A stretch of DNA of 64,000 nt from Actinoplanes derwentensis (GCF_900104725.1 NZ_LT629758.1:3844001-3908000); one strand, 5' to 3'. Positions 25,936-34,756 are shown, numbered from the stretch's first letter. The notes: generated by a model not told the origin, from the letters alone. Translations and numbers: made by a program.

Positions 25936-26412
25936 TCAGCCCGCCGCACAGGCCCGGACAGCGGCCACGATGCCCGGGTACGCGCCGCAGCGGCACAGGT
26001 TGCCGCTCATGTACTCGCGGACGGTCGCCTCGTCGTGGGCGTTGCCTTCGGCCACGCAGGCCAGCGCGGACATGATCTGGCCCGGCGTGCAGTATCCGCA
26101 CTGCAGTGCGTCGTGCTCGATGAAGGCCTGCTGCATGGGGTGCAGGGCGCCGTCCGGTCCCGCAACGCCCTCGATCGTGCGCACCGCACGGTCATCGGCC
26201 TGTACGGCGGGGGTCAGGCACGCCAGCACCCGCCGGCCGTCGAGATGGACCGTGCACGCACCGCACTGGCCGTGGTCGCAACCCCGCTTGGCGCCGGTGA
26301 GCCCGAGCCGGTCGCGGAGTACCTCGAGCAGCGACTCCCGCGGATCCAGCACGAGCCGAACGTCCCCGTCGTTGACGGTGCACGCGACCGCAATCTGGCT
26401 TCCGATCGTCAT
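25936..26412 (-). CDS. Molybdenum hydroxylase 2Fe-2S subunit
   Basis: A 158-residue two-cluster iron-sulfur subunit, first gene of the leftward operon. ATG 26412 is preferred to the upstream TTG because AGAGAGG lies 6 bp before it. The N-terminal plant-type 2Fe-2S domain has GCDHGQCGACTVH and a fourth Cys in VLAC; the C-terminal alpha-helical 2Fe-2S domain has QCGYCTPGQIM and GNLCRCGAYPGIV. No twin-arginine signal is visible, unlike PaoA. An IclR-type operator at 26415-26431 directly abuts the start codon, so repression would block initiation of the whole 11-gene operon. Confidence 0.92.
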   Translation of the reverse strand: MTIGSQIAVACTVNDGDVRLVLDPRESLLEVLRDRLGLTGAKRGCDHGQCGACTVHLDGRRVLACLTPAVQADDRAVRTIEGVAGPDGALHPMQQAFIEHDALQCGYCTPGQIMSALACVAEGNAHDEATVREYMSGNLCRCGAYPGIVAAVRACAAG

Positions 26413-26414
26413 GT

Positions 26415-26431
26415 GTTCCTCTCTGCGGAAC
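26415..26431. promoter_or_regulatory. Operator copy 1, GTTCC-N7-GGAAC, at the start of the leftward operon
   Basis: A 17-bp inverted repeat with 5-bp arms and a 7-bp spacer, overlapping the ribosome-binding site of the 2Fe-2S subunit gene. Two further copies with the same arms and spacing lie in the same divergent promoter, next to an IclR-family gene. Binding by that regulator is the natural inference. Confidence 0.7.
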
Positions 26432-26541
26432 AAGATTCAAGTGCCCGGGATCCGGGCAAGATCGAGTAAAGATGCTCTACCTGCAAATTCTTGTTAACTC
26501 TTGTTTCGAGAGCGTTGCCTGATCAAATTTGGCCGTAGCTT

Positions 26542-26558
26542 GTTCCTATCGACGGAAC
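26542..26558. promoter_or_regulatory. Operator copy 2, GTTCC-N7-GGAAC
   Basis: Second copy of the 17-bp dyad, centred about 50 bp upstream of the IclR start codon. A possible promoter (TTGCCT at 26515-26520, TAGCTT at 26536-26541, spacer 15 bp) ends immediately before it, which would place the operator at the transcription start of the regulator gene. Confidence 0.7.
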
Positions 26559-26571
26559 ATGGCGCTGCTGT

Positions 26572-26588
26572 GTTCCTCCCAGCGGAAC
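26572..26588. promoter_or_regulatory. Operator copy 3, GTTCC-N7-GGAAC
   Basis: Third copy of the dyad, 30 bp (about three helical turns) downstream of copy 2 and 11 bp before the GTG start of the IclR gene. The pair on one face of the helix suggests cooperative binding and autorepression of the regulator and its operon. Confidence 0.7.
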
Positions 26589-26598
26589 CAGAGCGGCG

Positions 26599-27435
26599 GT
26601 GACCATAGTGGAGACCCAGACGCGTCTTGCCGGTCCAGCCATCGGCAGCGAAACGGCCGGCCGTGTGATCGACGTGCTGCTCCTGTTCGGACAGGGTCCG
26701 ACCCGGCGTGGCGTCACCGAGATCTCCCGCGAGCTCGGCCTCAGCAAGACGGTCGTGCATCGCATCCTGCAGAGCCTCGTGCAGCGCGACGTCCTGGTCA
26801 CCGATCCGGACAGCCGGGACTACCGGCTCGGTGCCGCCGCCCTCGCGCTGGGGTCCCGCGCGATCCGCGAGGCCGAGTTACGGGTCATCGGCCTGCCTTT
26901 CCTGTTGCGGCTGCGCGACGAGACCGGAGAGACATCCACCTTGTCTGCCCGGGTCGGCCTCGAACGTCTGCATCTGGCCCAGGTGGAGAGCGAACAGGAG
27001 GTGCGCGTCTCGGTGCCGGTCGGCCGGCGCGTGCCGCTGTACGCCGGTTCCTCCAGCCTGGCCATCCTGGCCTGGATGCCGCCCGCCGACCAGCATGTCG
27101 TGCTGTCCCGGCCCATTCCCCGCTTCACCGCGCAGACGCCGCAGGACCCCGAGAAGGTCCTCTCCCGACTTACCGAGATCCGGCAGCGCGGCTGGGCCGA
27201 GACCGCCGCCGAACGCAAACCCGACGCCGGGGCAGTCGCCGCCCCGCTGCTCGGCCCTGACGGCGAAGTTGTCGGTGCGATCTCGGTGGCCGGACCGATC
27301 AACCGCATGGATCCCGAGACCCGGGCGCGGTACGCCCCATTCGTCCTCAACGCCGCCGCCGAGCTGTCCACGGCGCTAGCCAACATCACCGATGCCATCC
27401 CCACCGACGATGACATCGCATTCCACGAGTCCTGA
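26599..27435 (+). CDS. IclR-family transcriptional regulator
   Basis: 278 residues from a GTG start. The N-terminal winged helix-turn-helix is clear (RRGVTEISRELGLSKTVVHRILQSL, described here as residues ~34-60), followed by the C-terminal IclR effector domain (ETSTLSARVG, VPLYAGSSSLAILAW, GWAETAAERKPDAGAVAAPLLGPDGEVVGAISV). IclR proteins sense small organic acids or aromatic intermediates. It sits between two divergent operons with three matching inverted repeats in the 186-bp gap, so it very probably controls both arms and itself. Confidence 0.92.
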   Translation: MTIVETQTRLAGPAIGSETAGRVIDVLLLFGQGPTRRGVTEISRELGLSKTVVHRILQSLVQRDVLVTDPDSRDYRLGAAALALGSRAIREAELRVIGLPFLLRLRDETGETSTLSARVGLERLHLAQVESEQEVRVSVPVGRRVPLYAGSSSLAILAWMPPADQHVVLSRPIPRFTAQTPQDPEKVLSRLTEIRQRGWAETAAERKPDAGAVAAPLLGPDGEVVGAISVAGPINRMDPETRARYAPFVLNAAAELSTALANITDAIPTDDDIAFHES

Positions 27436-27451
27436 CCAGGAGGCCTCCGTC

Positions 27452-28525
27452 ATGGAAGTCAAACTCGACCAACGATCCCGAGCCGCCCTGCAGTTTCTGG
27501 GCTCCACTCAGAGCTTCGCCGGCGGAACCCTGCAGCCCATCGCCGCCCGCCAATACGAGCAGGCCGTTCCCGAACCACCGGACACCCTCGCCGGGCGGCG
27601 CGAGTCGGTAAGCGAGGCCCTGGACAACTCCGGAGCCTGGCGCGTCGACCGGCTGCTCACCCGCTGGGTGGCCGAGGAGGTCTACGTCCGGGCGCTGCCC
27701 GCCGTCGAGCGTCTGCGGCCCGAGGCACAGGCCTGGCTGGCCGATGTGGACGAAGCACCGGGCACTCTGACCCTCGACCCCGGGCTGGTCCCGCCGTCCT
27801 ACTGGGACAGCGGCTTCCACCTCACCCCGGGCGGCTGGGACGGTCACGACCTGATGGGTCTGACCATCCACGAGCTCGTCTACTCCTACGTGCTCACCCC
27901 GGGCGGGGTCGGCGCGGTCAAGACCGGGGAGAACCTCAACGACCAGCGCACCCAGGTCGCCCTGGAGGCGCACCGCGACTCCTACCGGCGCATCGTCGAG
28001 CTCGGTTCGGGCACCGGTCGTTACACCTTCGCCGTGCAGCGCACCTACCCGACGGCCGAGGTCATCGGCGTCGAACTGTCGCGTACCTCCCTGCAGTACG
28101 CGCACGCCGTGGCCGCGAGCCGGGAGCTGCCCATCCACTGGGTGCAGGCCGCCGCCGAGCACACCGGCCTCGAAAGCGGGTCCTTCGACCTGGTCACCTT
28201 CTACACGTTGATGCACGAGGCACCCACCAAGGCCAACGAGGAGATCCTCGACGAGGCCTTCCGGCTGCTGGAGCCCGGTGGCGACCTGCTCATCGGCGAG
28301 GTCGCGCCGTGGGACAAGCACACCGCGTTCAAGTCCGTCGTCCTCGACTGGGAGACGGAGAACCGGGGTGAGCCGTACTGGCGCGACGCGATGCTCATGG
28401 ATCTGCCCGGCATGCTCACGCGCGCCGGTTTCACCGACATCGAGGCGTACGGCCTCGGCACGAACAACTACCCGTGGATCACCCGGGCCCGTAAGCCCGT
28501 GACTGCTGACGGAAAGGACGCCTGA
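27452..28525 (+). CDS. Class I SAM-dependent methyltransferase 1
   Basis: A 357-residue protein from ATG 27452, 16 bp after the IclR gene, with CCAGGAGG upstream. The N-terminal ~170 residues are a helical extension ending in the block GWDGHDLMGLTIHELVYSYVL, shared with the second methyltransferase of the operon. The Rossmann domain has motif I IVELGSGTGRYTF near residue 188, acidic VIGVELSR, motif post-I and FDLVTFYTLMHEAP. It is paralogous to the 30438-31514 gene. A small-molecule substrate is likely; none can be named. The GWDGH...HELVY block is strongly conserved between the two copies and may form the active site or metal site. Confidence 0.85.
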   Translation: MEVKLDQRSRAALQFLGSTQSFAGGTLQPIAARQYEQAVPEPPDTLAGRRESVSEALDNSGAWRVDRLLTRWVAEEVYVRALPAVERLRPEAQAWLADVDEAPGTLTLDPGLVPPSYWDSGFHLTPGGWDGHDLMGLTIHELVYSYVLTPGGVGAVKTGENLNDQRTQVALEAHRDSYRRIVELGSGTGRYTFAVQRTYPTAEVIGVELSRTSLQYAHAVAASRELPIHWVQAAAEHTGLESGSFDLVTFYTLMHEAPTKANEEILDEAFRLLEPGGDLLIGEVAPWDKHTAFKSVVLDWETENRGEPYWRDAMLMDLPGMLTRAGFTDIEAYGLGTNNYPWITRARKPVTADGKDA

Positions 28526-28526
28526 C

Positions 28527-28826
28527 ATGGCCGGCGGCGACGTCGCACAGCGACCGCAGTACCTGGGCAGCGACCGGCTGGACGACCTGGCCCGGATGAT
28601 CCTCGAGCTCACCACCGAGCTGTGGATCCTCAAGGACCGCACCATCGTGCTCGAACACCTGCTCGCCGAGCACGGCGTCGTCTCCCCCGGCGCGGTCGAC
28701 CTCTTCCAGCCCGGCACCGACCTGGCCCAGTCCCTGCGCGACGAGCGCGAGGCCCTGGTGCGCCGGGTCATGGGCGCTGTCCTGACCTCCGACGAACGAC
28801 TCGCACTCGCACTCGGCAAGAAGTAG
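28527..28826 (+). CDS. Small protein of unknown function, ELW-LKDR family, copy 1
   Basis: A 99-residue soluble protein, one base after the methyltransferase stop. I do not recognise the family. It is predicted fully helical, with a central LTTELWILKDRTIVLEHLL and then AEHGVVSP, and a final segment rich in Arg and Glu. The same pattern recurs in the protein at 33561-33833, so it is a real, duplicated gene of this system. Its tight linkage to the methyltransferase suggests a subunit or adaptor role. Confidence 0.75.
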   Translation: MAGGDVAQRPQYLGSDRLDDLARMILELTTELWILKDRTIVLEHLLAEHGVVSPGAVDLFQPGTDLAQSLRDEREALVRRVMGAVLTSDERLALALGKK

Positions 28827-28835
28827 GAGACGCAT

Positions 28836-30374
28836 ATGGCAACTGGCGGTTCGCGCGGCCCGATGAGCCGGCGAAGATTTCTCTCCCTGACCACCGGCGC
28901 CGGCGCCGGATTCGTGCTCGCCGGCGGCGCACTCAGCGCCTGCACCCCCGGGAGCACCAGCGGCGGCGGTGACGCGAGCAAGCTGGTGATCGGTACCTCG
29001 ATCACCACCGAAACCCTCAACCCACTCGACAAGCAGTACGCCACCTTCCAGTTCAACGCCTTCGACGCACTCGTCCGCCAGTTGCGCGGGCAGACCGAGG
29101 CCGAGCCGCGCCTGGCCGAGTCCTGGACCCAGGTCGACGACACGACCTGGGACTTCAAGCTGCGCCAGGGGGCCACGTTCCACGACGGCACCCCGGTCAC
29201 CGCGCAGGACGTGGCGTTCACCTACTCCGAGGTTCTCGACAAGCAGTACGCCAACGCCACCACGATCATCTCGATCGGCTCGGTCACCGCCGTCGACGCG
29301 AGCACCGTGCGGATCGTCACCAAACGGCCCGACCCGCTGCTACTCAACGCCGTCGGGCAGATCTTCGTGGTACCGGCCGCGTACTGGAAGAAGGTCGGCG
29401 CCGACGGCTTCAGCGCGGCACCGATCGGGTCCGGCCCGTACAAGATCACATCGTTCTCCCCGGACACCGGCATCCAGTTCGAGGCCTACCAGGGCTTCTG
29501 GGGCGACAAGGCCGCCACCGCCGCGGTCGAACTGCGGTTCTTCAGCGCCAACACCGCTCTGGCCGCCGCGTTCGAGGCCGGCGAGATCGACGCGGCGCAC
29601 GAACTGCCCTCGACCGCGATCAAGACCCTGGCCGGTGGCACGAACAAGGTCACCGCCGAGGTCAGCGGCTCGCAGAACATGTTCCAGTTCAACACCACCA
29701 AAGGGCCGTTCAAGGACCTGCGGGTACGCCAGGCGGCGGTGGCAGCGGTCGATGTCAAGGCACTGCTCACCGCGCTGACCGACGGTGCCGGCGACCTCGA
29801 GGACGGGCAACTGCCGCTCAAGGGCGTCAACGGCTACGCGGAGAGCATCACCCGCCCCGCGTACGACCCCGAACGCGCCAAGTCGCTGCTGACCGAGGCC
29901 GGGGCGACCGGCGCGGAGATCACCATCTCCGGCATGGCCCTGTTCAAGTCGCTGCTGGAGGCGATCGGCGGGCAACTCGACGCCGTCGGCTTCAAGACGA
30001 CCATCAAGGCCAACGAGACCGCGGTCTGGGTGCAGGAGTTCAAGAACGGCTCCGACGCCGACATCTTCTACCGCGGTGCCTCCTACACCGGGGTCTTCGA
30101 CGCCAATCGGCCGTTCCAGTTCGTCTCCTTCGGCGCCAAGCCGGCGGTCAAGGACGACAAGTGGACGCAACTGTTCCAGGCCAGCCGCACCGAGATGGAC
30201 CCGGAGGCACGCCGGACCAAGCTCGCCGCATGCAGCGAATACCTGCAGCAGCAGGCCTACATCCTGTGGACCTATGGCCGTCCCTCGGTCAACGCGGTCA
30301 CCCCCGCGGTCAAGGACCTGGACTTCACCAACGGCCTGGTTCTGCTACTCGACCCGATCACCAAGACCGCCTGA
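28836..30374 (+). CDS. ABC transporter substrate-binding protein, family 5 (oligopeptide/dipeptide type), Tat lipoprotein
   Basis: A 512-residue extracytoplasmic binding protein. The N-terminus has a twin-arginine motif SRRRFLS, a hydrophobic stretch and the lipobox LSAC, so Tat export and lipid anchoring are expected. The body matches SBP family 5: DTTWDFKLRQGATFHDGTPVTAQDVAFTYS in part (about residues 105-130), and IGSGPYKITSF. These proteins bind peptides, opines, nickel complexes or other amide-rich ligands. It is the receptor of the importer encoded by 31511-35664. Confidence 0.9.
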   Translation: MATGGSRGPMSRRRFLSLTTGAGAGFVLAGGALSACTPGSTSGGGDASKLVIGTSITTETLNPLDKQYATFQFNAFDALVRQLRGQTEAEPRLAESWTQVDDTTWDFKLRQGATFHDGTPVTAQDVAFTYSEVLDKQYANATTIISIGSVTAVDASTVRIVTKRPDPLLLNAVGQIFVVPAAYWKKVGADGFSAAPIGSGPYKITSFSPDTGIQFEAYQGFWGDKAATAAVELRFFSANTALAAAFEAGEIDAAHELPSTAIKTLAGGTNKVTAEVSGSQNMFQFNTTKGPFKDLRVRQAAVAAVDVKALLTALTDGAGDLEDGQLPLKGVNGYAESITRPAYDPERAKSLLTEAGATGAEITISGMALFKSLLEAIGGQLDAVGFKTTIKANETAVWVQEFKNGSDADIFYRGASYTGVFDANRPFQFVSFGAKPAVKDDKWTQLFQASRTEMDPEARRTKLAACSEYLQQQAYILWTYGRPSVNAVTPAVKDLDFTNGLVLLLDPITKTA

Positions 30375-30437
30375 TCCCGCGCGGACCGGTCAGCGCCGCC
30401 CGGTCCCGCCCCCTTCGATCCCGAACGGAGGAAACCC

Positions 30438-31514
30438 ATGACGATGACGACCACCGGTGCGCCCCTCGTGGCCGACCTGCCCGTCGACCAGCGCGGCCGT
30501 GCCGAGTTGGACTTCCTCCGCGCGGTACGCGGAGGACTCGCCCCGTTGCGCACCCGTATCCGTGAGCGGTTGCAGGCCGGGGGCGCGTTCGACGGGCCCT
30601 TCACCACCATCGAGGCGCTGCGGGCCGGTGCCGATGCCCAGCTGAGGGACGCGCCCGACCACCGCGTCACCGGTGCCGTGCTGCGCTGGGCCCGTGACCA
30701 GCAGACCCCGCGCGCCACCGCCCTGTTCGACCGCAACCGCGACCGGCTGCTGATCTACGCCACCCCACGCAGCACCGACCCGGTCGACGACCGGCTCGGC
30801 GAGCAACCGCCACCGCGCTACTGGACCTACGAGTTCCACGGCACCACCGGCGGCTGGGACGGCCACGAGCACATGGGCTTCATCCACCACGAGCTCGTCT
30901 ACGGACGGCTGCTCACCGCGGCGTACGGCGGCGACATCTTCGCCCAGCGCACCACGGTCGCGCAGGCCGCGCCCCGTGACGACTACGCCCGCATCGCCGA
31001 CCTCGGCTGCGGCACCGGCCAATACACGATGAAACTTGCCGAGGTCTACCCGCAGGCTCGGATCACCGGCGTCGACCTGTCACATGCCGAACTGGTCTAC
31101 GCTCGCCGCCGCGCCGAGCAAGCCGGCCACGACTGGCACCTGGTCCGCGCTCCGGCCGAGGACACCACCCTGCCAGCCGACTCGTTCGACCTGGTCACCT
31201 CGTTCATCCTGCTGCACGAGGTGCCACCGCACATCACCCGCAAGATCTTCGCCGAGGCGTTCCGGCTGCTTGCCCCAGGCGGCGACGTGCACATGTCCGA
31301 CGTCGCCCCGTACCGGCTGCGCAGCGGTTACCAGGCCTGGGCCGACGACTGGGACGCCGAGAACGGCTCCGAGCCGTGGTGGCGCAGCGCGGCCACGATG
31401 GATCTCGCCTCCGTCGCCACCGACGCCGGCTTCGTGGAGGTCCGCCAGGCAGCGTCGGGGCGCGAGTCGTACCCCTGGGTGTTGACCGCCCGTAAGCCGG
31501 CGGCCGCCGCATGA
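30438..31514 (+). CDS. Class I SAM-dependent methyltransferase 2
   Basis: A 358-residue paralogue of the first methyltransferase, with GGAGG upstream of ATG 30438. It shares the GGWDGHEHMGFIHHELVYG block before the SAM domain; motif I reads IADLGCGTGQYTM. Differences in the N-terminal helical region suggest distinct substrates or a heterodimer. The last codons overlap the following ATPase gene by 4 bp, so it is translated as part of the transport operon. Confidence 0.85.
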   Translation: MTMTTTGAPLVADLPVDQRGRAELDFLRAVRGGLAPLRTRIRERLQAGGAFDGPFTTIEALRAGADAQLRDAPDHRVTGAVLRWARDQQTPRATALFDRNRDRLLIYATPRSTDPVDDRLGEQPPPRYWTYEFHGTTGGWDGHEHMGFIHHELVYGRLLTAAYGGDIFAQRTTVAQAAPRDDYARIADLGCGTGQYTMKLAEVYPQARITGVDLSHAELVYARRRAEQAGHDWHLVRAPAEDTTLPADSFDLVTSFILLHEVPPHITRKIFAEAFRLLAPGGDVHMSDVAPYRLRSGYQAWADDWDAENGSEPWWRSAATMDLASVATDAGFVEVRQAASGRESYPWVLTARKPAAAA

Positions 31515-32548
31515 CCCCGGCCTCCGCCGTGGCGGCGGTCCCGGCCGGCACCACCGCGGCCGCGGGTGAGACGCTCACCTTCACCGACGTACGGGTGTCC
31601 GTACCCACCGCCAACGGCCCGCTGCAGATCCTCGGCGGCGTCACCTTCGACGTCCCGGCCGGCGCGGTGGTCGCGCTCGCAGGCGAGTCCGGATCCGGCA
31701 AGTCCACCGCCATGCTCAGCGTCCTGCGCCTGCTCCCGTGGGGCGCCGAGGTCACCGGTTCCATCCGGTACGGCGAGCGCGAGGTCACCGCGCTGACGGC
31801 CCGGCAGTTGCGCGAGTTCCGGGCCCGGCACGCCCGCGTGATCTTCCAGGACCCGTGGAGCTCACTGCACCCGATGCACACGCTCGGCCAGCAGCTGATC
31901 GAGTCCGCCCGAAGCGCCGACCCGGCCCTGTCGAAACGCGACGCCCGCCGCCTCGCCGTCGAGACCCTCGCCCGTGTCGGACTGCCGGACCCGGACGCAC
32001 GCATGGCGGCGCACCCGCACCAGCTTTCCGGCGGACAGTTGCAACGCGTGATGATCGCCATGGCGCTGGTGGCCCGCCCGACCCTGCTGCTGTGCGACGA
32101 GCCGACCACCGCACTCGACGTCACCACCCAGGCGCAGATCCTCGAATTGCTGCGCGAACTGAACCGCGACATGGGCCTGACCGTCATCATCGCCACCCAC
32201 GACCTGGAGGTCATCGCGGACTTCGCCGACCACCTCGTCGTCATGTACGCCGGCCGCGTCGCCGAGCAGGGGCCGGTCGCCCGGATGCTGGCAGCGCCCC
32301 GGCACCCGTACACCTGGGCGCTGCTGGGCGCGGCACCCGCCCGGCAGCGCGGTACCCGGCTGCTTCCCATCGAAGGCCGGCCGCCCCGGCTCGACGAATT
32401 GCCCCCGGGCTGCGCGTTCGCCCCCCGCTGCGTCTTCGCGGAGGCGCAGTGCACCGAGACCGACCCGCAGCCGCTGCTGGTGGACCCCGCGACGGGACAT
32501 CGCACGGCCTGCGTACGGGTGCAGCAACAGGAAGGACGAACGGCATGA
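31511..32548 (+). CDS. Oligopeptide-type ABC transporter ATP-binding protein (DppD/OppD-like)
   Basis: A 345-residue ATPase with Walker A GESGSGKST, signature LSGGQLQRVMIA, Walker B LLLCDEPTTALD and switch His in IIATHDLEV. The C-terminal oligopeptide extension is present, with a cysteine cluster (GCAFAPRCVF) characteristic of Opp/Dpp ATPases that can bind a [4Fe-4S] cluster. It pairs with the next gene, overlapping by 4 bp, to power the importer. Confidence 0.92.
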   Translation: MTPASAVAAVPAGTTAAAGETLTFTDVRVSVPTANGPLQILGGVTFDVPAGAVVALAGESGSGKSTAMLSVLRLLPWGAEVTGSIRYGEREVTALTARQLREFRARHARVIFQDPWSSLHPMHTLGQQLIESARSADPALSKRDARRLAVETLARVGLPDPDARMAAHPHQLSGGQLQRVMIAMALVARPTLLLCDEPTTALDVTTQAQILELLRELNRDMGLTVIIATHDLEVIADFADHLVVMYAGRVAEQGPVARMLAAPRHPYTWALLGAAPARQRGTRLLPIEGRPPRLDELPPGCAFAPRCVFAEAQCTETDPQPLLVDPATGHRTACVRVQQQEGRTA

Positions 32549-33564
32549 GCGACCCGGTCCTGCGCCTCGACGGCATCGAACAGACCTTCCGCGGCACCCG
32601 CGGCGTCCACCTCCGGGCTCTGGACGGGGTGTCACTGAGCATCGGCCGCGGCGAGACTCTCGGCCTGGTGGGAGAGTCCGGCAGCGGCAAGAGCACGATC
32701 GGCCGCACAGCGCTGCGCCTCTACCGCCCGACCGCGGGCTCGGTGCATTTCGAGGGCCACGACATCACCCGGATGCACGGCCGTGAACTGGGCCGGGTGC
32801 TGCGCCGTCGTTCGGCGATGATCTTCCAGAACCCGTCCACCTCACTGAACCCTGCGCTGCGGCTGGCCGACACCCTCGACGAGCCGCTGCGCATCCACCG
32901 CGCCGGTACCCCCGCCGAGCGGCGCTCCCGTGTCGGCGAGGCCCTGGAACGCGTCGGACTGGATCCAGCCATGGGCAGCCGCTACCCGAAGGAGCTGTCC
33001 GGCGGGCAGCGGCAGCGGGTCGGCGTCGCCCGGGCGTTGATGCTCAACCCGGCCCTGGTGGTCGCCGACGAGCCCACCGCCTCGCTGGACGTCTCGGTGC
33101 AGGCCCAGGTTGTCAACCTGCTCGCCGACCTGCAGGCCGAGCGGGGCTTCTCGTACCTTTTCATCAGCCATGACCTGGCCCTGGTCCGGCACCTCAGCCA
33201 CCGCATCGCCGTGCTCTACCTGGGCCGGATCGTCGAGATCGGACCGGCTGCCGACGTCTTCGACCGGCCCGCGCACCCCTACACGACCGCGCTCGCCTCG
33301 ATGGGCCATCCGGCGAGCGAGCGGGTCGTCCCCGGCGGGGAGATCCCGTCACCGGCCGCACCGCCGCCCGGCTGCGCCTTCCATCCCCGGTGTCCGATCG
33401 CTCGCGACCGGTGTGGCACCGAACGCCCGGTCTTGCAGCCCACCGGCGACGGGCGCGAGGTCGCCTGCCACTTCGCCGGGGAACTGACCCTTACCACCGC
33501 ACGTGAGCAGCCGGCGGCACCCCCGCCGCCGCTGCCCCTGCCCACCGCGAAGGAACTGGTGTGA
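32545..33564 (+). CDS. Oligopeptide-type ABC transporter ATP-binding protein (DppF/OppF-like)
   Basis: 339 residues from ATG 32545, chosen because of its ATGA overlap with the upstream stop. Walker A GESGSGKST, signature LSGGQRQRVGVA and Walker B LVVADEPTASLD are intact, and the C-terminal extension carries GCAFHPRCPIA. It completes the ATPase heterodimer of the importer. A Pro-rich tail follows the domain. Confidence 0.92.
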   Translation: MSDPVLRLDGIEQTFRGTRGVHLRALDGVSLSIGRGETLGLVGESGSGKSTIGRTALRLYRPTAGSVHFEGHDITRMHGRELGRVLRRRSAMIFQNPSTSLNPALRLADTLDEPLRIHRAGTPAERRSRVGEALERVGLDPAMGSRYPKELSGGQRQRVGVARALMLNPALVVADEPTASLDVSVQAQVVNLLADLQAERGFSYLFISHDLALVRHLSHRIAVLYLGRIVEIGPAADVFDRPAHPYTTALASMGHPASERVVPGGEIPSPAAPPPGCAFHPRCPIARDRCGTERPVLQPTGDGREVACHFAGELTLTTAREQPAAPPPPLPLPTAKELV

Positions 33565-33833
33565 GCGGCTTCGCCCTGGACGACCCCAAGTACCTGCAGG
33601 CTTCCGACCTCGACGGGGTGCTACGCGCCGTGCTGGAGGTCGCCTCCGAGCTGTGGGTGCTCAAGGACCGGTTCGCCGTCCTGGAACAGGTCATGGCCGA
33701 ACGCGGCTACGTCACCCCCGAGGACCTGGACCGGACCGAGCCCACCGTGGACACCGAGGCCCGGCTGGCCGCCGAGCGGACCGCATTCACCGCCCGCATC
33801 ATCGGGTCTGTCGCCGGAGCAGACCCGGCATGA
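33561..33833 (+). CDS. Small protein of unknown function, ELW-LKDR family, copy 2
   Basis: A 90-residue paralogue of the protein at 28527-28826: ASELWVLKDRFAVLEQVMAE followed by RGYVTPEDLD aligns directly, and both end with an Arg/Glu-rich helix. It overlaps the ATPase gene upstream and the permease gene downstream by 4 bp each, so it is a fixed member of the transport operon. Function unknown; an all-helical adaptor or small subunit is the best description. Confidence 0.75.
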   Translation: MSGFALDDPKYLQASDLDGVLRAVLEVASELWVLKDRFAVLEQVMAERGYVTPEDLDRTEPTVDTEARLAAERTAFTARIIGSVAGADPA

Positions 33834-34756
33834 CCCGGTTCCTCATCCAGCGCCTCGCGCTGATGGTCCTCGTGGTGGCGGGCGTGACGACGTTCCTGTT
33901 CGCCCTGTCGCGGCTCTCCGGCGATCCCGCGCAGATCTTCTCGCCGCCGGAGGCAAGCGACGCCGTCGTCGCCGCCACCCGGGAACGGCTCGGCCTCGAC
34001 GCCCCGCTGTGGCAGCAGTACGCCGACGCGATCACCGGAGCGTTCCAGTTCGACTTCGGCACCTCGTTCGCCTTCCGTACGCCGGCCGGGCAACTCGCGC
34101 TGGAACGCCTCGGCCCGAGCCTGACCGTCGTGCTACCCGCTCTGCTGCTGGCGTTCCTACTGGCCCTGGCCATCGGCACGTTCGCCGCGCTGTACCCCAC
34201 CCGGCTGCGGGGACGGGTCGCGATGGCCGGCGCCTTCGTCACCGACGGCGTTCCGTTCTTCCTGGTCGCCTTCGTACTCGTGCTGGTGTTCGCAATCTGG
34301 CTGCGCTGGGTGCCGGCCACCGGCAGCACCGGGCTCATCAGCCTCGTCATCCCGGTCGCGGTGCTCACCATCCACGCTGTCTCCACCCTGTCGCGCCTGG
34401 TCCGCGGGCAGTTGCTCGACGCGCTGGCCACCGGTCCGGTCGTCACCGCCCGGTCCAAGGGCCTGCCACCCCGCACGATCCTGCTGCAGCACGCCTTCCC
34501 GATCGCCCTACCCCCGGTGCTGGCCTGGCTGGGCATCCAGTTCTCCTTCATGTTCAGCGCGCTGCTCGTGCTGGAGCCGATCCTCAACTATGGCGGACTG
34601 GGCGGGCTGCTCGTACGTTCGGTCACCAACCGGGACTTCCCAGTCGTGCAGGCATGCGTCTTCGTCATCGCCGTACTGATCACCCTCGCCAACATCGGCA
34701 CCGACATGATCGTGCGGTTGCTCGACCCGCGGCTACGAGCAGGAGTGAGCCGATGA
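33830..34756 (+). CDS. Oligopeptide-type ABC transporter permease (DppB-like)
   Basis: 308 residues from ATG 33830, which overlaps the preceding stop. The conserved N-terminal block (MTRFLIQRLALMVLVV, then RLSGDPA), six membrane segments and the EAA-type loop (LDALATGPVVTARSKGLP) mark a DppB/OppB permease. It pairs with the next gene to form the channel. Confidence 0.92.
   Translation: MTRFLIQRLALMVLVVAGVTTFLFALSRLSGDPAQIFSPPEASDAVVAATRERLGLDAPLWQQYADAITGAFQFDFGTSFAFRTPAGQLALERLGPSLTVVLPALLLAFLLALAIGTFAALYPTRLRGRVAMAGAFVTDGVPFFLVAFVLVLVFAIWLRWVPATGSTGLISLVIPVAVLTIHAVSTLSRLVRGQLLDALATGPVVTARSKGLPPRTILLQHAFPIALPPVLAWLGIQFSFMFSALLVLEPILNYGGLGGLLVRSVTNRDFPVVQACVFVIAVLITLANIGTDMIVRLLDPRLRAGVSR

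Noticed and set aside
15281-26412. Canonical aerobic nicotinate (nic) or picolinate (pic) pathway
   Set aside because: The Mo hydroxylase, monooxygenase, amidase and isomerase-like genes are suggestive, but there is no 2,5-dihydroxypyridine dioxygenase or N-formylmaleamate deformylase, and the isomerase-like protein lacks the catalytic cysteines.
26443-26457. GCCCGG-GAT-CCGGGC palindrome in the iclR promoter
   Set aside because: A short GC-only dyad in GC-rich DNA that differs from the three GTTCC dyads; not convincing as a separate site.
27386-29221. 611-codon leftward open frame
   Set aside because: Antisense to the first methyltransferase, the small protein and the binding protein, all of which have ribosome-binding sites and family motifs.
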